Origin: an uncultured Spirochaetales bacterium
GTDB taxonomy: Bacteria; Spirochaetota; Spirochaetia; Sphaerochaetales; Sphaerochaetaceae
Direction: 5' to 3'
DNA: 64,000 nucleotides
Assembly: GCA_949287505.1 (NCBI GenBank)
Contig: CASEGX010000017.1
Span: 1 to 64,000, forward strand
This document shows positions 24,986 to 33,819 of the stretch, one piece after another. Made by a program: the position numbers and the translations under genes. The notes below the pieces were generated by a model. The model was not told the DNA's origin, ran no database searches, and saw nothing but the letters and a program-made list of their open reading frames with translations. Within the stretch, counting starts at the first letter, position 1, and every line of letters starts with the position of its first letter.

Positions 24986-26020
24986 ATGATCACAAAGAGA
25001 ACAGATTTAACCCCTAATCAGAAATATACCTGGATTGACTGCAGGGAGATTGATAAGGAAGATATCTCGATACTCACAGATGAGTATCTCATTTCCTCTG
25101 AGCTCCTTGCAGATATCATGGATGCTGACGAGCAGAGCCGTATTGAGAAGGAAGATGACTACACAGTTATAATCTGCCGTCTTCCCTCTTCTGAGGAAGA
25201 TGAGGATAAGCCCCTGGAAAGGACCACGATTCCTCTCGGCATGGTGCTCTATCCTGACAAGATAATAACGATCTGCCGTGGCGACAGCGTCGTCATCGAT
25301 GACTTTGCACGCCGCAGATCGAGACAGTGCCCTGTTGAGACCAAGGAAGGCTTCGTGATTTCCATCCTTGGCCGGGCTGCTCTTGTATACATCAGGTTCC
25401 TCAAGTACATAAACAGGCAGAAGGACCTTGTCGAGGAACAGCTTCATCAGTCAATCATGAATTATGAGCTTATACAGCTCCTGCAGATTCAGAAGTCGCT
25501 TGTCTATCTCACAACGGGTCTTACCGATAACGAGGTGTTGCTGGAAAAGCTTCAGAAGACGCCGTATTTCAAGCTCACAAGTGAGGAGGAACTTGAATTC
25601 CTTGAGGACAGCATCACGGATAACAAACAGGCTATCGCAATGGCCAACATCTATTCAGATATCCTTACAGGAACGATGGATGCCTTTGCCTCTGTTATCG
25701 GAAACAATATGAACGTCATCATGAAGAGGCTGACTGTGATATCCCTCTCGCTGATGTTTCCTACATTCATCACAGGATTCTTTGGCATGAATGTGACAAT
25801 TCCTGGAATGGATGGGAACTGGGCCTGGCTTTTTCTCCTTCTCCTTTGTGGACTTGCAGCTCTTGTCGGTACCATCATAATTTCCGGCAGCAGAAACCGC
25901 TCTGTGATCAGGGCAGGACTGGGGGAGAAGAGATCCAAGAGGAAGAAGCACGAACCGCATTCTCCCTCAGAGATCAAGTATCTCAGGCGCAAGCGGCATT
26001 CACTTGAAGGGGATGACTGA
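24986..26020 (+). CDS. corA: CorA family magnesium/divalent cation transporter
   Basis: 344 residues. The large N-terminal cytoplasmic domain is followed by the long stalk helix and two membrane helices near the C-terminus (about 245-265 and 280-300). The pore signature is FFGMNVTIPGM (GMN at about 267-269). A basic tail of about 40 residues (KRSKRKKHEP) follows the second helix, longer than usual. It forms a homopentameric Mg2+ channel in the inner membrane. GGGAGA lies 5 bases before the ATG. It is convergent with rlmI with no gap, so the two 3' ends abut. Confidence 0.92.
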   Translation: MITKRTDLTPNQKYTWIDCREIDKEDISILTDEYLISSELLADIMDADEQSRIEKEDDYTVIICRLPSSEEDEDKPLERTTIPLGMVLYPDKIITICRGDSVVIDDFARRRSRQCPVETKEGFVISILGRAALVYIRFLKYINRQKDLVEEQLHQSIMNYELIQLLQIQKSLVYLTTGLTDNEVLLEKLQKTPYFKLTSEEELEFLEDSITDNKQAIAMANIYSDILTGTMDAFASVIGNNMNVIMKRLTVISLSLMFPTFITGFFGMNVTIPGMDGNWAWLFLLLLCGLAALVGTIIISGSRNRSVIRAGLGEKRSKRKKHEPHSPSEIKYLRRKRHSLEGDD

Positions 26021-27244
26021 TCATTTCAGGACTCTTATCAGATATCCTTTAAGATATTCGCTTTCAGGGAAGGAGAGGCGTACAGGATGGTCCTCTCCTG
26101 CACTGAGTGTGTGAAGTATCTGGATCTCGCAACCTGCATCCGTTGCAGCCCATCCAAGCATCATGCGGAAATCGTCCCTTGTCATTGCCCCGGAGCAAGA
26201 GTATGTTGCTATGATGCCTCCATTCCTGATCTTCATCATTGCCACCCTGTTCAGGTCCTTATATGCTTTCATCGCATTCTCAAGCGCGCTTTTCGTCTTC
26301 GCAAGCTTCGGCGGGTCCAGGATCATCATGTCATATTTGCCGTCCTCGCTTGCACGTATGAAGTCAAAGGCGTCGCTGGGTGTTATACTCACGCGGTCTC
26401 TTGAACCTTCGGGGAGCGTCTTTTTGTCCTCGTTGAGGTGTATTTGGTAGAGAAGATGGCGAAGTGCGCTCTCGGATGAATCCACAGCATCTACTGAGAG
26501 GGCTCCGTTTTTAAGGGCATGGAGGGTGAAAGAGCCCGTGTATGAGAAGAGATCAAGAACCGTCTTTCCCTTTGCGTAATGTCCTGTTATGACACGGTTA
26601 TCCCTCTGGTCGCAGTAGAAACCCGACTTCTGTCCCTTTCCCGGCGCTGCCTCATACCATATTCCGCTTTCAATGAAACGTACGTTTTCCCGGTTCTCGT
26701 CCTCCTTCGTCTCCTCACCATTCCTGAAATGCCTGACGCGCTCTTTAAGTCCTTCAATGCCCGCAAACTGCCTGTCAGTGACAGCTTCGATGATGGACGG
26801 GTTCAGCATGGCTGTGAGCTCTGAGGCAACTACTGGGAGGAATGTGTCTGCAAAGCGCGAAGAGATGAGTATGCGTATCTCCTTGCCATATGCATCACAG
26901 GCAAAGCCCGGAAGGAAATCCGCCTCTCCATGTATGAGACGGAAGGCCGTGGTGTCTGGAAGCGAGAAGAATTCCTTTCTTCTGAACACCGCCTCTCTTA
27001 CAAGCTTTCTGATAAAGTCATCTCCTGTTTTCTCCTTCTTGTTCCAGCTCATGAGACGGAGTGAGATGTGGCTTTCCTCATCATACCAGCCATATGCGAT
27101 GAACATGCCGCTCTTTGATACGACTTCAGCCCAGTCCGGGCCTGTATAAGATGGCTCCACGCTATCCATTGCTCCTGAGAATACCCATGGATGATGGCGC
27201 CTTGGAGCTTTGTCCTTTCCTTCCTTGATAGTTATTCTGTACAT
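26021..27244 (-). CDS. rlmI: 23S rRNA m5C methyltransferase, RlmI family
   Basis: 407 residues: an N-terminal PUA-like RNA-binding domain (HHPWVFSGAMD), a central domain, and a Rossmann SAM-methyltransferase domain with VLDLFSYTGSFTLHAL, ILDPPKLAKTKSAL and TYSCSGAMT. The order and the ADHPVRLSFPESEYLKG ending match RlmI, which methylates C1962 of 23S rRNA. No Shine-Dalgarno is seen; TACGAT ends 6 bases before the ATG on this strand. It is divergent from the HAD gene at 27309, with which it shares a 64-base promoter region. Confidence 0.9.
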   Translation of the reverse strand: MYRITIKEGKDKAPRRHHPWVFSGAMDSVEPSYTGPDWAEVVSKSGMFIAYGWYDEESHISLRLMSWNKKEKTGDDFIRKLVREAVFRRKEFFSLPDTTAFRLIHGEADFLPGFACDAYGKEIRILISSRFADTFLPVVASELTAMLNPSIIEAVTDRQFAGIEGLKERVRHFRNGEETKEDENRENVRFIESGIWYEAAPGKGQKSGFYCDQRDNRVITGHYAKGKTVLDLFSYTGSFTLHALKNGALSVDAVDSSESALRHLLYQIHLNEDKKTLPEGSRDRVSITPSDAFDFIRASEDGKYDMMILDPPKLAKTKSALENAMKAYKDLNRVAMMKIRNGGIIATYSCSGAMTRDDFRMMLGWAATDAGCEIQILHTLSAGEDHPVRLSFPESEYLKGYLIRVLK

Positions 27245-27250
27245 AGCCGC

Positions 27251-27301
27251 ATCGTACAGTGAGTGGAAGCGGTGTGCAAGGTGGTCAATGAAACATATAA
27301 T
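27251..27301. promoter_or_regulatory. Overlapping divergent leaderless-type promoters
   Basis: Plus strand: TGTGCA (27273-27278), 17 bases, TATAAT (27296-27301), 7 bases, ATG at 27309. Minus strand: TTGCAC (27274-27279), 17 bases, TACGAT (27251-27256), 6 bases, ATG at 27244. The two -35 boxes overlap, so the promoters may compete. Confidence 0.5.
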
Positions 27302-27308
27302 CAGGGCT

Positions 27309-27971
27309 ATGAAGACAGCATTCTTTGATCTTGATGGAACACTTTTCGATACCCTTCCGGATATCAGGAAGGCAATGAATTACGCGCTCTCTGCATACGA
27401 TGGGGAAAAGGCAACAGCGGATGAAGTGAGACGGTATGTGGGAAGAGGATTGCATCGTGCACTGTCGCTGGCTGCAGCGGAAAAGAACCCTAAAGGACTC
27501 GATGAGGATGAGTTTGAACTTATGTTTCAGCTGATGGTATCAGCGTATGAAAAGCATCCTGTTGATGAGACAAGGCCATACCCCGGGATACCGCAGCTTC
27601 TTGGCAATCTAAAGAGCAGGGGGATAAAGCTTGGAATCGTATCCAATAAATCGGACTCCATCGTGCAGGAAATCGTTTCCTCTCTCATGCCCGGTGTCTT
27701 TGATTTCGTTATGGGCGAAGGGAGAGGCTTTCCTCTGAAACCTGATCCTTCGGGACTTCTTTATGGCATCAGGGAAACGGGGGGATGCATAGAGGAGGCT
27801 GTCTATGTCGGTGACAGCGAGGTGGATGCCGAGACCGGGAAGAGAGCCGGGGTCAGGACACTTATCGTATCCTACGGTTTCCGAACCCGGGCAGAACTGG
27901 AGAAATCCGGAGTTTCTGTCTCTGCAAACAGCGTAGAGGAACTCGATGAATTGATGAAGACACTCTGCTGA
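27309..27971 (+). CDS. HAD hydrolase, phosphoglycolate phosphatase-like
   Basis: 220 residues. Motif I AFFDLDGTLFDTLPD starts at residue 4; IVSNKSD is motif II, FPLKPDPSGLLY motif III and YVGDSEVDAETGKRAGV motif IV. The cap domain is helical (subfamily IA). Phosphoglycolate is the usual substrate of this subgroup. The start at 27309 follows TATAAT by 7 bases; upstream in-frame starts would add residues not seen in the family. It is followed after 30 bases by the phosphohexomutase gene, which has its own -10 box. Confidence 0.85.
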   Translation: MKTAFFDLDGTLFDTLPDIRKAMNYALSAYDGEKATADEVRRYVGRGLHRALSLAAAEKNPKGLDEDEFELMFQLMVSAYEKHPVDETRPYPGIPQLLGNLKSRGIKLGIVSNKSDSIVQEIVSSLMPGVFDFVMGEGRGFPLKPDPSGLLYGIRETGGCIEEAVYVGDSEVDAETGKRAGVRTLIVSYGFRTRAELEKSGVSVSANSVEELDELMKTLC

Positions 27972-27973
27972 TG

Positions 27974-27982
27974 TGCTAGAAT
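27974..27982 (+). promoter_or_regulatory. Extended -10 upstream of phosphohexomutase
   Basis: TGCTAGAAT, an extended -10 (TGnTAGAAT), about 19 bases before the ATG at 28002, with AAGGAG between them. This is a normal leadered start, in contrast to the leaderless set. Confidence 0.45.
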
Positions 27983-28001
27983 AGTGGAAAAGGAGTAAAG
28001 A

Positions 28002-29717
28002 ATGGAATTCACCGAGAAGATGAAAAGTGATGTCCTTGCTGCTGCAAGGGAATATATAGCCTCTGAGACAGAAGAGGTTTTCAGCAGGGAAGTTGAGAAT
28101 GCCGTGGAACTCGGCGACTGGGAAGGCCTCTATGACCGTTTCTATACATCCCTCGCTTTCGGAACTGCCGGTATGAGGGGCATGATAGGAGGAGGAACGA
28201 ACCGCATCAACACATTCATGGTCCGCAAGGTCACGCAGGGCCTTGCTGATTACCTCAATGCTTCAGTTTCCGATCCATCCGTTGTAATCGCATACGACTC
28301 CAGGCTCTTCTCTCCACAGTTCGCGCTTTCTGCGGCAAAGGTCCTTGCAGCAAACGGCGTGAAGGTCTACCTGTATGACTCACTCCGGCCTGTGCCGATG
28401 CTCTCATTTGCCGTACGTTATATGAAGTCTACTGCCGGTATCGTCGTGACAGCGTCTCACAATCCTTCGAAATACAATGGGTACAAGGTTTACTGGTCCC
28501 ATGGTGGCCAGGTGACACCTCCTCATGATATTGAAATCGCAAAGCGTGCGAATGCTGTCAGAAGCTGTGATATAAAAGATGGGGATGAGAGTGCTCTGCG
28601 TTCTTCCGGATTATTGCAGAGCGTGCCTGAAGCGGTTGATGAGGCATATTACAGCATGGTGAAGGCTTCCCTGAGGCGTCCTGAGCTCATAAGCAAATCC
28701 TCAATAAAGGTTGCATACACACCTCTCCATGGTTCTGGAAACAAACCTGTTCGTCATATGCTTTCTTCCCTTGGCATTGAATGCCATGTCGTGAAGGAGC
28801 AGGAGGAGCCGGATGGAAGTTTCCCGACAGTGAAGCTGCCGAACCCGGAAAGCGCAGAGGCCATGCAGCGCGTGATTGAGCTTGGAAAGGAAATCAAGGC
28901 AGATATCGTCATCGGTACAGACCCCGATGCGGACAGGCTCGGCATAGCGATTCCGACAGATTCATCGAAGACCGATTATCTTCTTCTGACAGGTAATCAG
29001 ATTGCAACACTGCTTGTGGATTATCTTCTCACCACAGCACATGAGATGAAGAGGGAAGGTACGCCATTCGTTGCAAAGAGCCTTGTGACCACGGACCTTG
29101 TACGCAAGATCACGGAAAAGAACGGCGGTGTATGCAAGGATGTCCTCACAGGCTTCAAGTACATTGCAGAAGAAATTGACAGAATCGACAGGGGTGAGAA
29201 TCCCGGTGTCTATTTCCTCTTCGGCTGCGAGGAAAGCTATGGCTTCCTGACTGTCACGAGCGTTCATGACAAGGATGCTGTCTCCTCTGCAGTCGCAGCT
29301 GTTGAGATGATGTGTTATTACGCTTCGAAAGGCATTACGCTTCAGCAGCGGCTCGATGCCATATATGCAAGCTATGGCTATTCAACCGAAGTTGTCTTCT
29401 CTGCAGATTACGAAGGTGCGGAAGGCAAGGAGAAGATGAAGGCTATAATGGCTTCCATGAGAGCCTTGAAAAAGGGTGAGAAGCTTGTGAACAGAGAGAT
29501 TGCATCTGTCGAGGATCTTCTTGGAGAGAATACAGGATTCCCGAAAGCCGATGTGATCATCATAAGATTCGTAAGCGGTGAGAAGCTCGTTGTACGGCCT
29601 TCAGGAACAGAGCCGAAGATCAAGTACTATCTCTTCCTCTCGGAAGGAAGCGATGGAAGAAAAGCGCTTGAGGAGAAAGTCGGCGAGATCAAGGCGGAGT
29701 TCCAGCGGGCTCTTTGA
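28002..29717 (+). CDS. Phosphoglucomutase/phosphomannomutase family
   Basis: A 571-residue alpha-D-phosphohexomutase interconverting hexose 1- and 6-phosphates. TASHNPSKYNGYKVY carries the phospho-Ser; TDPDADRLGIA is the Mg2+ loop; GCEESYGF is the sugar-binding loop; RPSGTEPKIKYYL is the phosphate-binding C-terminus. The length and the GTAGMRG start resemble the PGM2/PgcA-like group. It links glycolysis to cell-wall or glycogen sugar nucleotides. AAGGAG lies about 7 bases before the ATG. It shares a TGATG junction with the next gene. Confidence 0.92.
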   Translation: MEFTEKMKSDVLAAAREYIASETEEVFSREVENAVELGDWEGLYDRFYTSLAFGTAGMRGMIGGGTNRINTFMVRKVTQGLADYLNASVSDPSVVIAYDSRLFSPQFALSAAKVLAANGVKVYLYDSLRPVPMLSFAVRYMKSTAGIVVTASHNPSKYNGYKVYWSHGGQVTPPHDIEIAKRANAVRSCDIKDGDESALRSSGLLQSVPEAVDEAYYSMVKASLRRPELISKSSIKVAYTPLHGSGNKPVRHMLSSLGIECHVVKEQEEPDGSFPTVKLPNPESAEAMQRVIELGKEIKADIVIGTDPDADRLGIAIPTDSSKTDYLLLTGNQIATLLVDYLLTTAHEMKREGTPFVAKSLVTTDLVRKITEKNGGVCKDVLTGFKYIAEEIDRIDRGENPGVYFLFGCEESYGFLTVTSVHDKDAVSSAVAAVEMMCYYASKGITLQQRLDAIYASYGYSTEVVFSADYEGAEGKEKMKAIMASMRALKKGEKLVNREIASVEDLLGENTGFPKADVIIIRFVSGEKLVVRPSGTEPKIKYYLFLSEGSDGRKALEEKVGEIKAEFQRAL

Positions 29718-30466
29718 TGAAAATCTATTTCATGAGAAGGAGGGGAGAGGCACTTGTCCTCTCCTCAATCAATCCTGAAATGTTTTCTTCTGAGACTCCG
29801 GAGCGTGTTGTCATAAAAGCAGCCGGTCCTCTTTCCGAGATGGAAGCGCTCTCTGCCCGGAGAGAGATACGACGTTTGTTCTCTGTCGCATTCTGCAGAT
29901 GGAGGCAGGAGAAAAGCTATATACCGCGCTTCCTGCTGTCATCTGCACTTTTTCTCTTTCTCTATCTTTTTTTCTCCGTTGTCATTCCCGATCCTATCCC
30001 TATGCTTGATGAGATAGTCTTTGCATTTTTGGGAGGAGCTGCTCTCTTTATAATTCTCTCCCGGCTTGATGAGAGGTCTGCATTTGTAAAGGCGAAGATG
30101 GCTGAGCTTGATGAGGAGATTGAGAATGCTTCAGTAACCGTTACTGATGAAATGATGGCGATTGAGGAGTACTATGAATCGCTCTATTCCTATTCCCTGA
30201 TGGAGACAGCTTCCATGGTTGCGCATCACACGCTCCCTCCATTCACTCACAGCGATATTCCCTGGCTCCAGGATTTCACAGCATCGCTTTTTTCACATCT
30301 TAAAAGCGCAGACAGCGGCATAGAAAGGACTCTCAGGAGAATCGAAAGGGATGGAGGAAGCAGAAAGACTGTGTCATTCCTGCTTCGTCAGGTATCATCA
30401 GGTTCTCTCGATATCCTCGACCTATCGCTTTATATTTCACTTTCCTCTGCAGTTTTCAACCGATAA
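29717..30466 (+). CDS. Membrane protein with two TM segments, unknown
   Basis: 249 residues. An N-terminal soluble part (MKIYFMRRRGEALVLSSI) precedes two hydrophobic stretches at about 70-86 and 95-112, and an acidic helical region follows (AELDEEIENASV). The C-terminal half is soluble and helical and ends SLSSAVFNR. It begins inside the stop of the phosphohexomutase gene and ends at a hairpin just before comEC, so it may be co-transcribed with both. No family is recognised. Confidence 0.68.
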   Translation: MKIYFMRRRGEALVLSSINPEMFSSETPERVVIKAAGPLSEMEALSARREIRRLFSVAFCRWRQEKSYIPRFLLSSALFLFLYLFFSVVIPDPIPMLDEIVFAFLGGAALFIILSRLDERSAFVKAKMAELDEEIENASVTVTDEMMAIEEYYESLYSYSLMETASMVAHHTLPPFTHSDIPWLQDFTASLFSHLKSADSGIERTLRRIERDGGSRKTVSFLLRQVSSGSLDILDLSLYISLSSAVFNR

Positions 30467-30490
30467 TACGCCACAGCGCGTATTATTTAT
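30463..30490 (+). terminator. Perfect 9-bp hairpin before comEC
   Basis: ATAATACGC (30463-30471) with GCGTATTAT (30478-30486), a 6-base loop, then TTAT and the comEC ATG. It holds the stop codon of the gene before it. The U tract is poor, so it may end some transcripts or restrain comEC translation. Confidence 0.45.
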
Positions 30491-31807
30491 ATGGCGTATC
30501 TATCTGTAATAGCCGCATCCTATCTGATGTGGTTCTATCCGGAATTCTTCTCCCGTCCTCTTTTAGTCTTTCCTTCATTGGTGGCAATCTCAATGATTTT
30601 CCTGATGGAAAAGCGCGAGGCGGGTTTTCTTGTCATCGTATCCCTTGTTTTTCATGTAGCAGTCTCGGCACTCACAGTTTCCCTGCCATCTGTATCATTT
30701 GAAGGAAATAACGGTATGGCAATCCGTGGCACTGTCATACAGGACAGCCAGATAAAGAGCGGAAGGCGGTTCGGCTGCCGCCTCCTTTTAGATACGGTTA
30801 TCGATGAGCGCGATTCCGTGTTCGAGGGCAGAGGAAGTGTCTTCGTGATGCTGCCACCAGCAGATTTCTATTACGGTGACAGAATCGAGGCCCGCGGTGA
30901 TATGAACGGTGACGTTTTCTATGCAGAATCCGCACGTCTCCTGAGAAGGCCGTTTCTCTCTTCAATCAGGGCAGGGGTCATAGGGTTCGTTAAATCACGC
31001 TTCATTCCACTCTCGGATGCGGGGGAACTTGCTTCTCTTCTTGTTCTCGGGACAGGAAGCAATGGAGAATTCCCGCTTTCTTCCCTTGCAAGAAGCTCTG
31101 GTCTCTCGCATGTGCTTGCGCTCTCTGGAATGCACTTGTCAATCATAGCCATGATTCTGCGTCCTCTGCTGCACTTTCTCTGTGGCAGAAGAAAAGGAGA
31201 GATTGTCCTTTCTCTTGTGCTTTTCCTTTTCTCTTTCCTTTCTGGCTGGAGGCCTTCGCTTCTGAGAGCCTTTATATTCCGGATGGCCATGAAAAGAATG
31301 GGGAAGGAGATGGCTTTCATTATCTCATTCGTTCTCCTTCTTGTCCTCTCTCCATCATCTGCGCTCGATCTGGGGGCTCTTTACAGCTTCCTGTCGCTGG
31401 GAGGGATATTTCTCCTTTCGGAACCTCTTTGCAGAGCCATGCGTTTTTTCCTTCCCATTCCTTATTCCTTTGCAATCTCAGTCGCGGCTTCTCTCTCCGC
31501 GCTCATATTCTCAATCCCCCTTACGATTGCAGTTTTCGGAGATTATCAGCTGGGATCTGTCATCACGTCTTTTCCGTTTAATGCAGCTATTTCCCTTTAT
31601 ATGATTCTTTCCCTTATCGTCATAGTCTTCCCATTTTCAGGGAAGCTTCTTGAAGTTCTTTTCGTGTTCATCAGGAAAGGCTTCGAGCTTGCCGGAGCAA
31701 TCCCTGAATCCAGTGGAATCATTCCGTATATCATTTTTGTTATCATCACGCTCATGCTTCTATCCTCCGGTTTCATTCTTGAAAAATGCACTGTGGTAAA
31801 AAAGTAA
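30491..31807 (+). CDS. comEC: ComEC/Rec2-type DNA uptake channel protein, short form
   Basis: A 438-residue polytopic membrane protein. An N-terminal soluble OB-like region (about 70-145) is followed by about ten membrane segments including the competence motif SGLSHVLALSGMHLSII (about 208-224). ComEC normally carries single-stranded DNA across the inner membrane. The usual C-terminal metallo-beta-lactamase domain is absent: the protein ends shortly after the last helix (EKCTVVKK). The start is uncertain, with no ribosome site and a hairpin in front; ATG 30524 is an alternative. The next gene overlaps no coding sequence but lies 23 bases away. Confidence 0.85.
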   Translation: MAYLSVIAASYLMWFYPEFFSRPLLVFPSLVAISMIFLMEKREAGFLVIVSLVFHVAVSALTVSLPSVSFEGNNGMAIRGTVIQDSQIKSGRRFGCRLLLDTVIDERDSVFEGRGSVFVMLPPADFYYGDRIEARGDMNGDVFYAESARLLRRPFLSSIRAGVIGFVKSRFIPLSDAGELASLLVLGTGSNGEFPLSSLARSSGLSHVLALSGMHLSIIAMILRPLLHFLCGRRKGEIVLSLVLFLFSFLSGWRPSLLRAFIFRMAMKRMGKEMAFIISFVLLLVLSPSSALDLGALYSFLSLGGIFLLSEPLCRAMRFFLPIPYSFAISVAASLSALIFSIPLTIAVFGDYQLGSVITSFPFNAAISLYMILSLIVIVFPFSGKLLEVLFVFIRKGFELAGAIPESSGIIPYIIFVIITLMLLSSGFILEKCTVVKK

Positions 31808-31817
31808 TGCTATCTGC

Positions 31818-31823
31818 TATATT
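31818..31823 (+). promoter_or_regulatory. -10 box of leaderless rsmA
   Basis: TATATT, 7 bases before the ATG at 31831. No Shine-Dalgarno and only a weak -35 (TGGTAA, spacer 18). Confidence 0.35.
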
Positions 31824-31830
31824 CAATGAT

Positions 31831-32682
31831 ATGTGGAATCTGAATTACAGCAGTACCTCCGAGATTGCAGAAGTCCTCTCTTCCCATAGTCTGGCGATGA
31901 CCAAGAAGTTCGGTCAGAACTTTCTCATATCTCCAGAGGCAAGGGAGAGAATCGTCTCTCTTATAAAACCGCAGGAAGGGGATGAGATCTGGGAGATAGG
32001 ACCTGGGCTTGGAGCCATCACGCATCTGCTTCTTTCAAGGGGAGCTTCGGTGAAGGCATTCGAGATCGATCATGGTTTTGCCGCCATTCTCCGCAGCGAG
32101 GCTTTCGCAGATGAGGATTTCACTCTTATAGAAGGGGATGCGCTTGAAACGCTCTTTTCCCTTCCGCCGACGTTCTCGTCCATAGTCGGGAATCTTCCAT
32201 ACAATGTCGGGTCGGAGATCATCGCAAGGCTTATCGAGAGAGTTTATCTTCCTCCTGTGATGGTATTCACCCTTCAGAAGGAAGTCGCAGACAGGATGGC
32301 GGCAACGCCAGGCTCTCCTGATTATTCATCATTCTCTGTTCTCACACAGCTGGATTACATCAACACGCGTGCATTCATCATCAAAGCAGGCGCATTTTAT
32401 CCGGCTCCGAATGTGGACAGTGCCGTGGTTGTGATGAAGCGAAGGAATGAAAGCCTTGTTCCTCCTGATGAGCGCACATTGTTTCTTTCGATGGTCAGGG
32501 CGCTTTTTTCCCAGAGACGGAAAACCATCCGCAACAATCTCCTTTCATCAAAAGCCTACTCATCCAGAGGAAAGGAATTCATAGAAAAAGCATTTGCCTC
32601 TGCCTCTCTTTCCGGAAACGAGAGGGCTGAGAAACTGAGCTTTGCGGAGCTGATTGCCCTGATGAGGGCGCTGGAAGCATGA
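31831..32682 (+). CDS. rsmA: 16S rRNA dimethyladenosine transferase
   Basis: A 283-residue KsgA/RsmA enzyme that dimethylates two adenines in helix 45 of 16S rRNA. KKFGQNFLIS is the N-terminal signature, WEIGPGLGAITH the SAM site (motif I) and VGNLPYNVGS the catalytic NLPY motif IV; FYPAPNVDSAVV is typical of the family. The start at ATG 31831 (MWNLNYSS) is chosen by the -10 spacing and family length; an earlier in-frame start at 31786 would lie within comEC. Confidence 0.93.
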   Translation: MWNLNYSSTSEIAEVLSSHSLAMTKKFGQNFLISPEARERIVSLIKPQEGDEIWEIGPGLGAITHLLLSRGASVKAFEIDHGFAAILRSEAFADEDFTLIEGDALETLFSLPPTFSSIVGNLPYNVGSEIIARLIERVYLPPVMVFTLQKEVADRMAATPGSPDYSSFSVLTQLDYINTRAFIIKAGAFYPAPNVDSAVVVMKRRNESLVPPDERTLFLSMVRALFSQRRKTIRNNLLSSKAYSSRGKEFIEKAFASASLSGNERAEKLSFAELIALMRALEA

Positions 32683-32705
32683 AAAAAGGGACCCGCAGGT
32701 CCCTT
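32682..32705 (-). terminator. Intrinsic terminator of pta, shared with rsmA end
   Basis: An 8-bp stem AAGGGACC/GGTCCCTT (32686-32693, 32698-32705) with a 4-base loop. On the minus strand it is followed by a T run (complement of 32682-32687), a strong terminator for pta. On the plus strand it has only a CTT tail. Confidence 0.85.
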
Positions 32706-32723
32706 CGTGTGAGCTTGTTTCTA

Positions 32724-33725
32724 TTAAAGAGCTCCGGCCTGAGCCAGTGTGATTGCTGCTGTTACGACAATATCCTCTACCGAGCAGCCTCTTGAGAGAT
32801 CCGAAACCGGCTTTGCAAAACCCTGGAGAATAGGTCCATATGCCTCTGCTCCCGCAAGGCGCTGTACAAGCTTGTATCCGATGTTTCCTGCCTGAAGGTC
32901 AGGGAAGATGAGAGTATTAGCATGCCCTGCAACCGTCGATGTCTTTGCTTTGAGTGCTGCTACTTCAGGGACAATCGCGGCGTCGAGCTGAAGCTCACCA
33001 TCAACTTCAAGATCCGGGCACTTTTCCTTGACAATAGAAAGCGCTGCTGTGACCTTATCAATCAGCTCGCCCTTTGCAGATCCCTTTGTAGAGTATGAGA
33101 GAAGGGCCACCTTGGGTTCTGTTCCGAGGAATGTGCGGCAGGATGCTGCTGATTCCTCTGCAATCTCAGCAAGCTGTTCAGCTGTCGGGTTAGGAATCGT
33201 CGCGCAGTCTGCGAAGATGAATGCTCCATTGTAACCATACTGTGTTTTGTCTGTTGCCATGACAAAGCAGGAGGAAGCACTCTTGATTCCAGGTTTGCAC
33301 TTGATGATTGTGAATGCTGCTCTGAGAACATTCGCTGTTGTGGACTCTGCTCCAGCAACCATTGCATCAGCGTATCCGAGGTGTACCATCATCGCACCCC
33401 ATCTGAGCTCATCTACGATATCAGCAAGGGCCTGTTCCTCGGTCATTCCCTTATGCTTTCTCATCTCATAGTACTCATGTGCGAATTCAGCTTTCTTGTC
33501 GGAAGCTTCAGGATCACTGATCTCGATACCATCCAATGATACGCCCAGTGAAGCAGCATTAGCCCTGACTTTCTCCTCGTTTCCTACGAGTGTCACGGAA
33601 GAGGCAAGTCCCTCATCTACGATTTTTCTTGCTGCATGTACTGTTCTTGGTTCAAGGCCTTCTGCAAGAACAAGCTTCTTTGCAGCTTCTTTTGCAAGCC
33701 CCTTCATTTTTTCAGCGAATGTCAT
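32724..33725 (-). CDS. pta: Phosphate acetyltransferase
   Basis: 333 residues, the short Pta form without the N-terminal DRTGG domain. It interconverts acetyl-CoA and acetyl phosphate and, with acetate kinase (not in this window), yields ATP and acetate in fermentation. Visible family blocks are MVHLGYADAMVAGAE, FIFADCATIPNPTAEQLAEIA, LLSYSTKGSAKGE and FPDLQAGNIGYKLVQR. AAGGAG lies 9 bases before the ATG, and a TAGACT box lies at 33753-33758 on the minus strand. It is a single gene with a strong terminator. Confidence 0.94.
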   Translation of the reverse strand: MTFAEKMKGLAKEAAKKLVLAEGLEPRTVHAARKIVDEGLASSVTLVGNEEKVRANAASLGVSLDGIEISDPEASDKKAEFAHEYYEMRKHKGMTEEQALADIVDELRWGAMMVHLGYADAMVAGAESTTANVLRAAFTIIKCKPGIKSASSCFVMATDKTQYGYNGAFIFADCATIPNPTAEQLAEIAEESAASCRTFLGTEPKVALLSYSTKGSAKGELIDKVTAALSIVKEKCPDLEVDGELQLDAAIVPEVAALKAKTSTVAGHANTLIFPDLQAGNIGYKLVQRLAGAEAYGPILQGFAKPVSDLSRGCSVEDIVVTAAITLAQAGAL

Positions 33726-33806
33726 CTTATATTTCTCCTTTGCATTGGATTCAGTCTATATAAAGATATTATCTCCAAACAGGAGATGAGTGAAGACTAA
33801 GTGTGC

Positions 33807-33812
33807 TATTAT
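33807..33812 (+). promoter_or_regulatory. -10 box of leaderless LRR protein gene
   Basis: TATTAT, 7 bases before the ATG at 33820; no ribosome site. Confidence 0.4.
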
Positions 33813-33819
33813 ACAGCCT

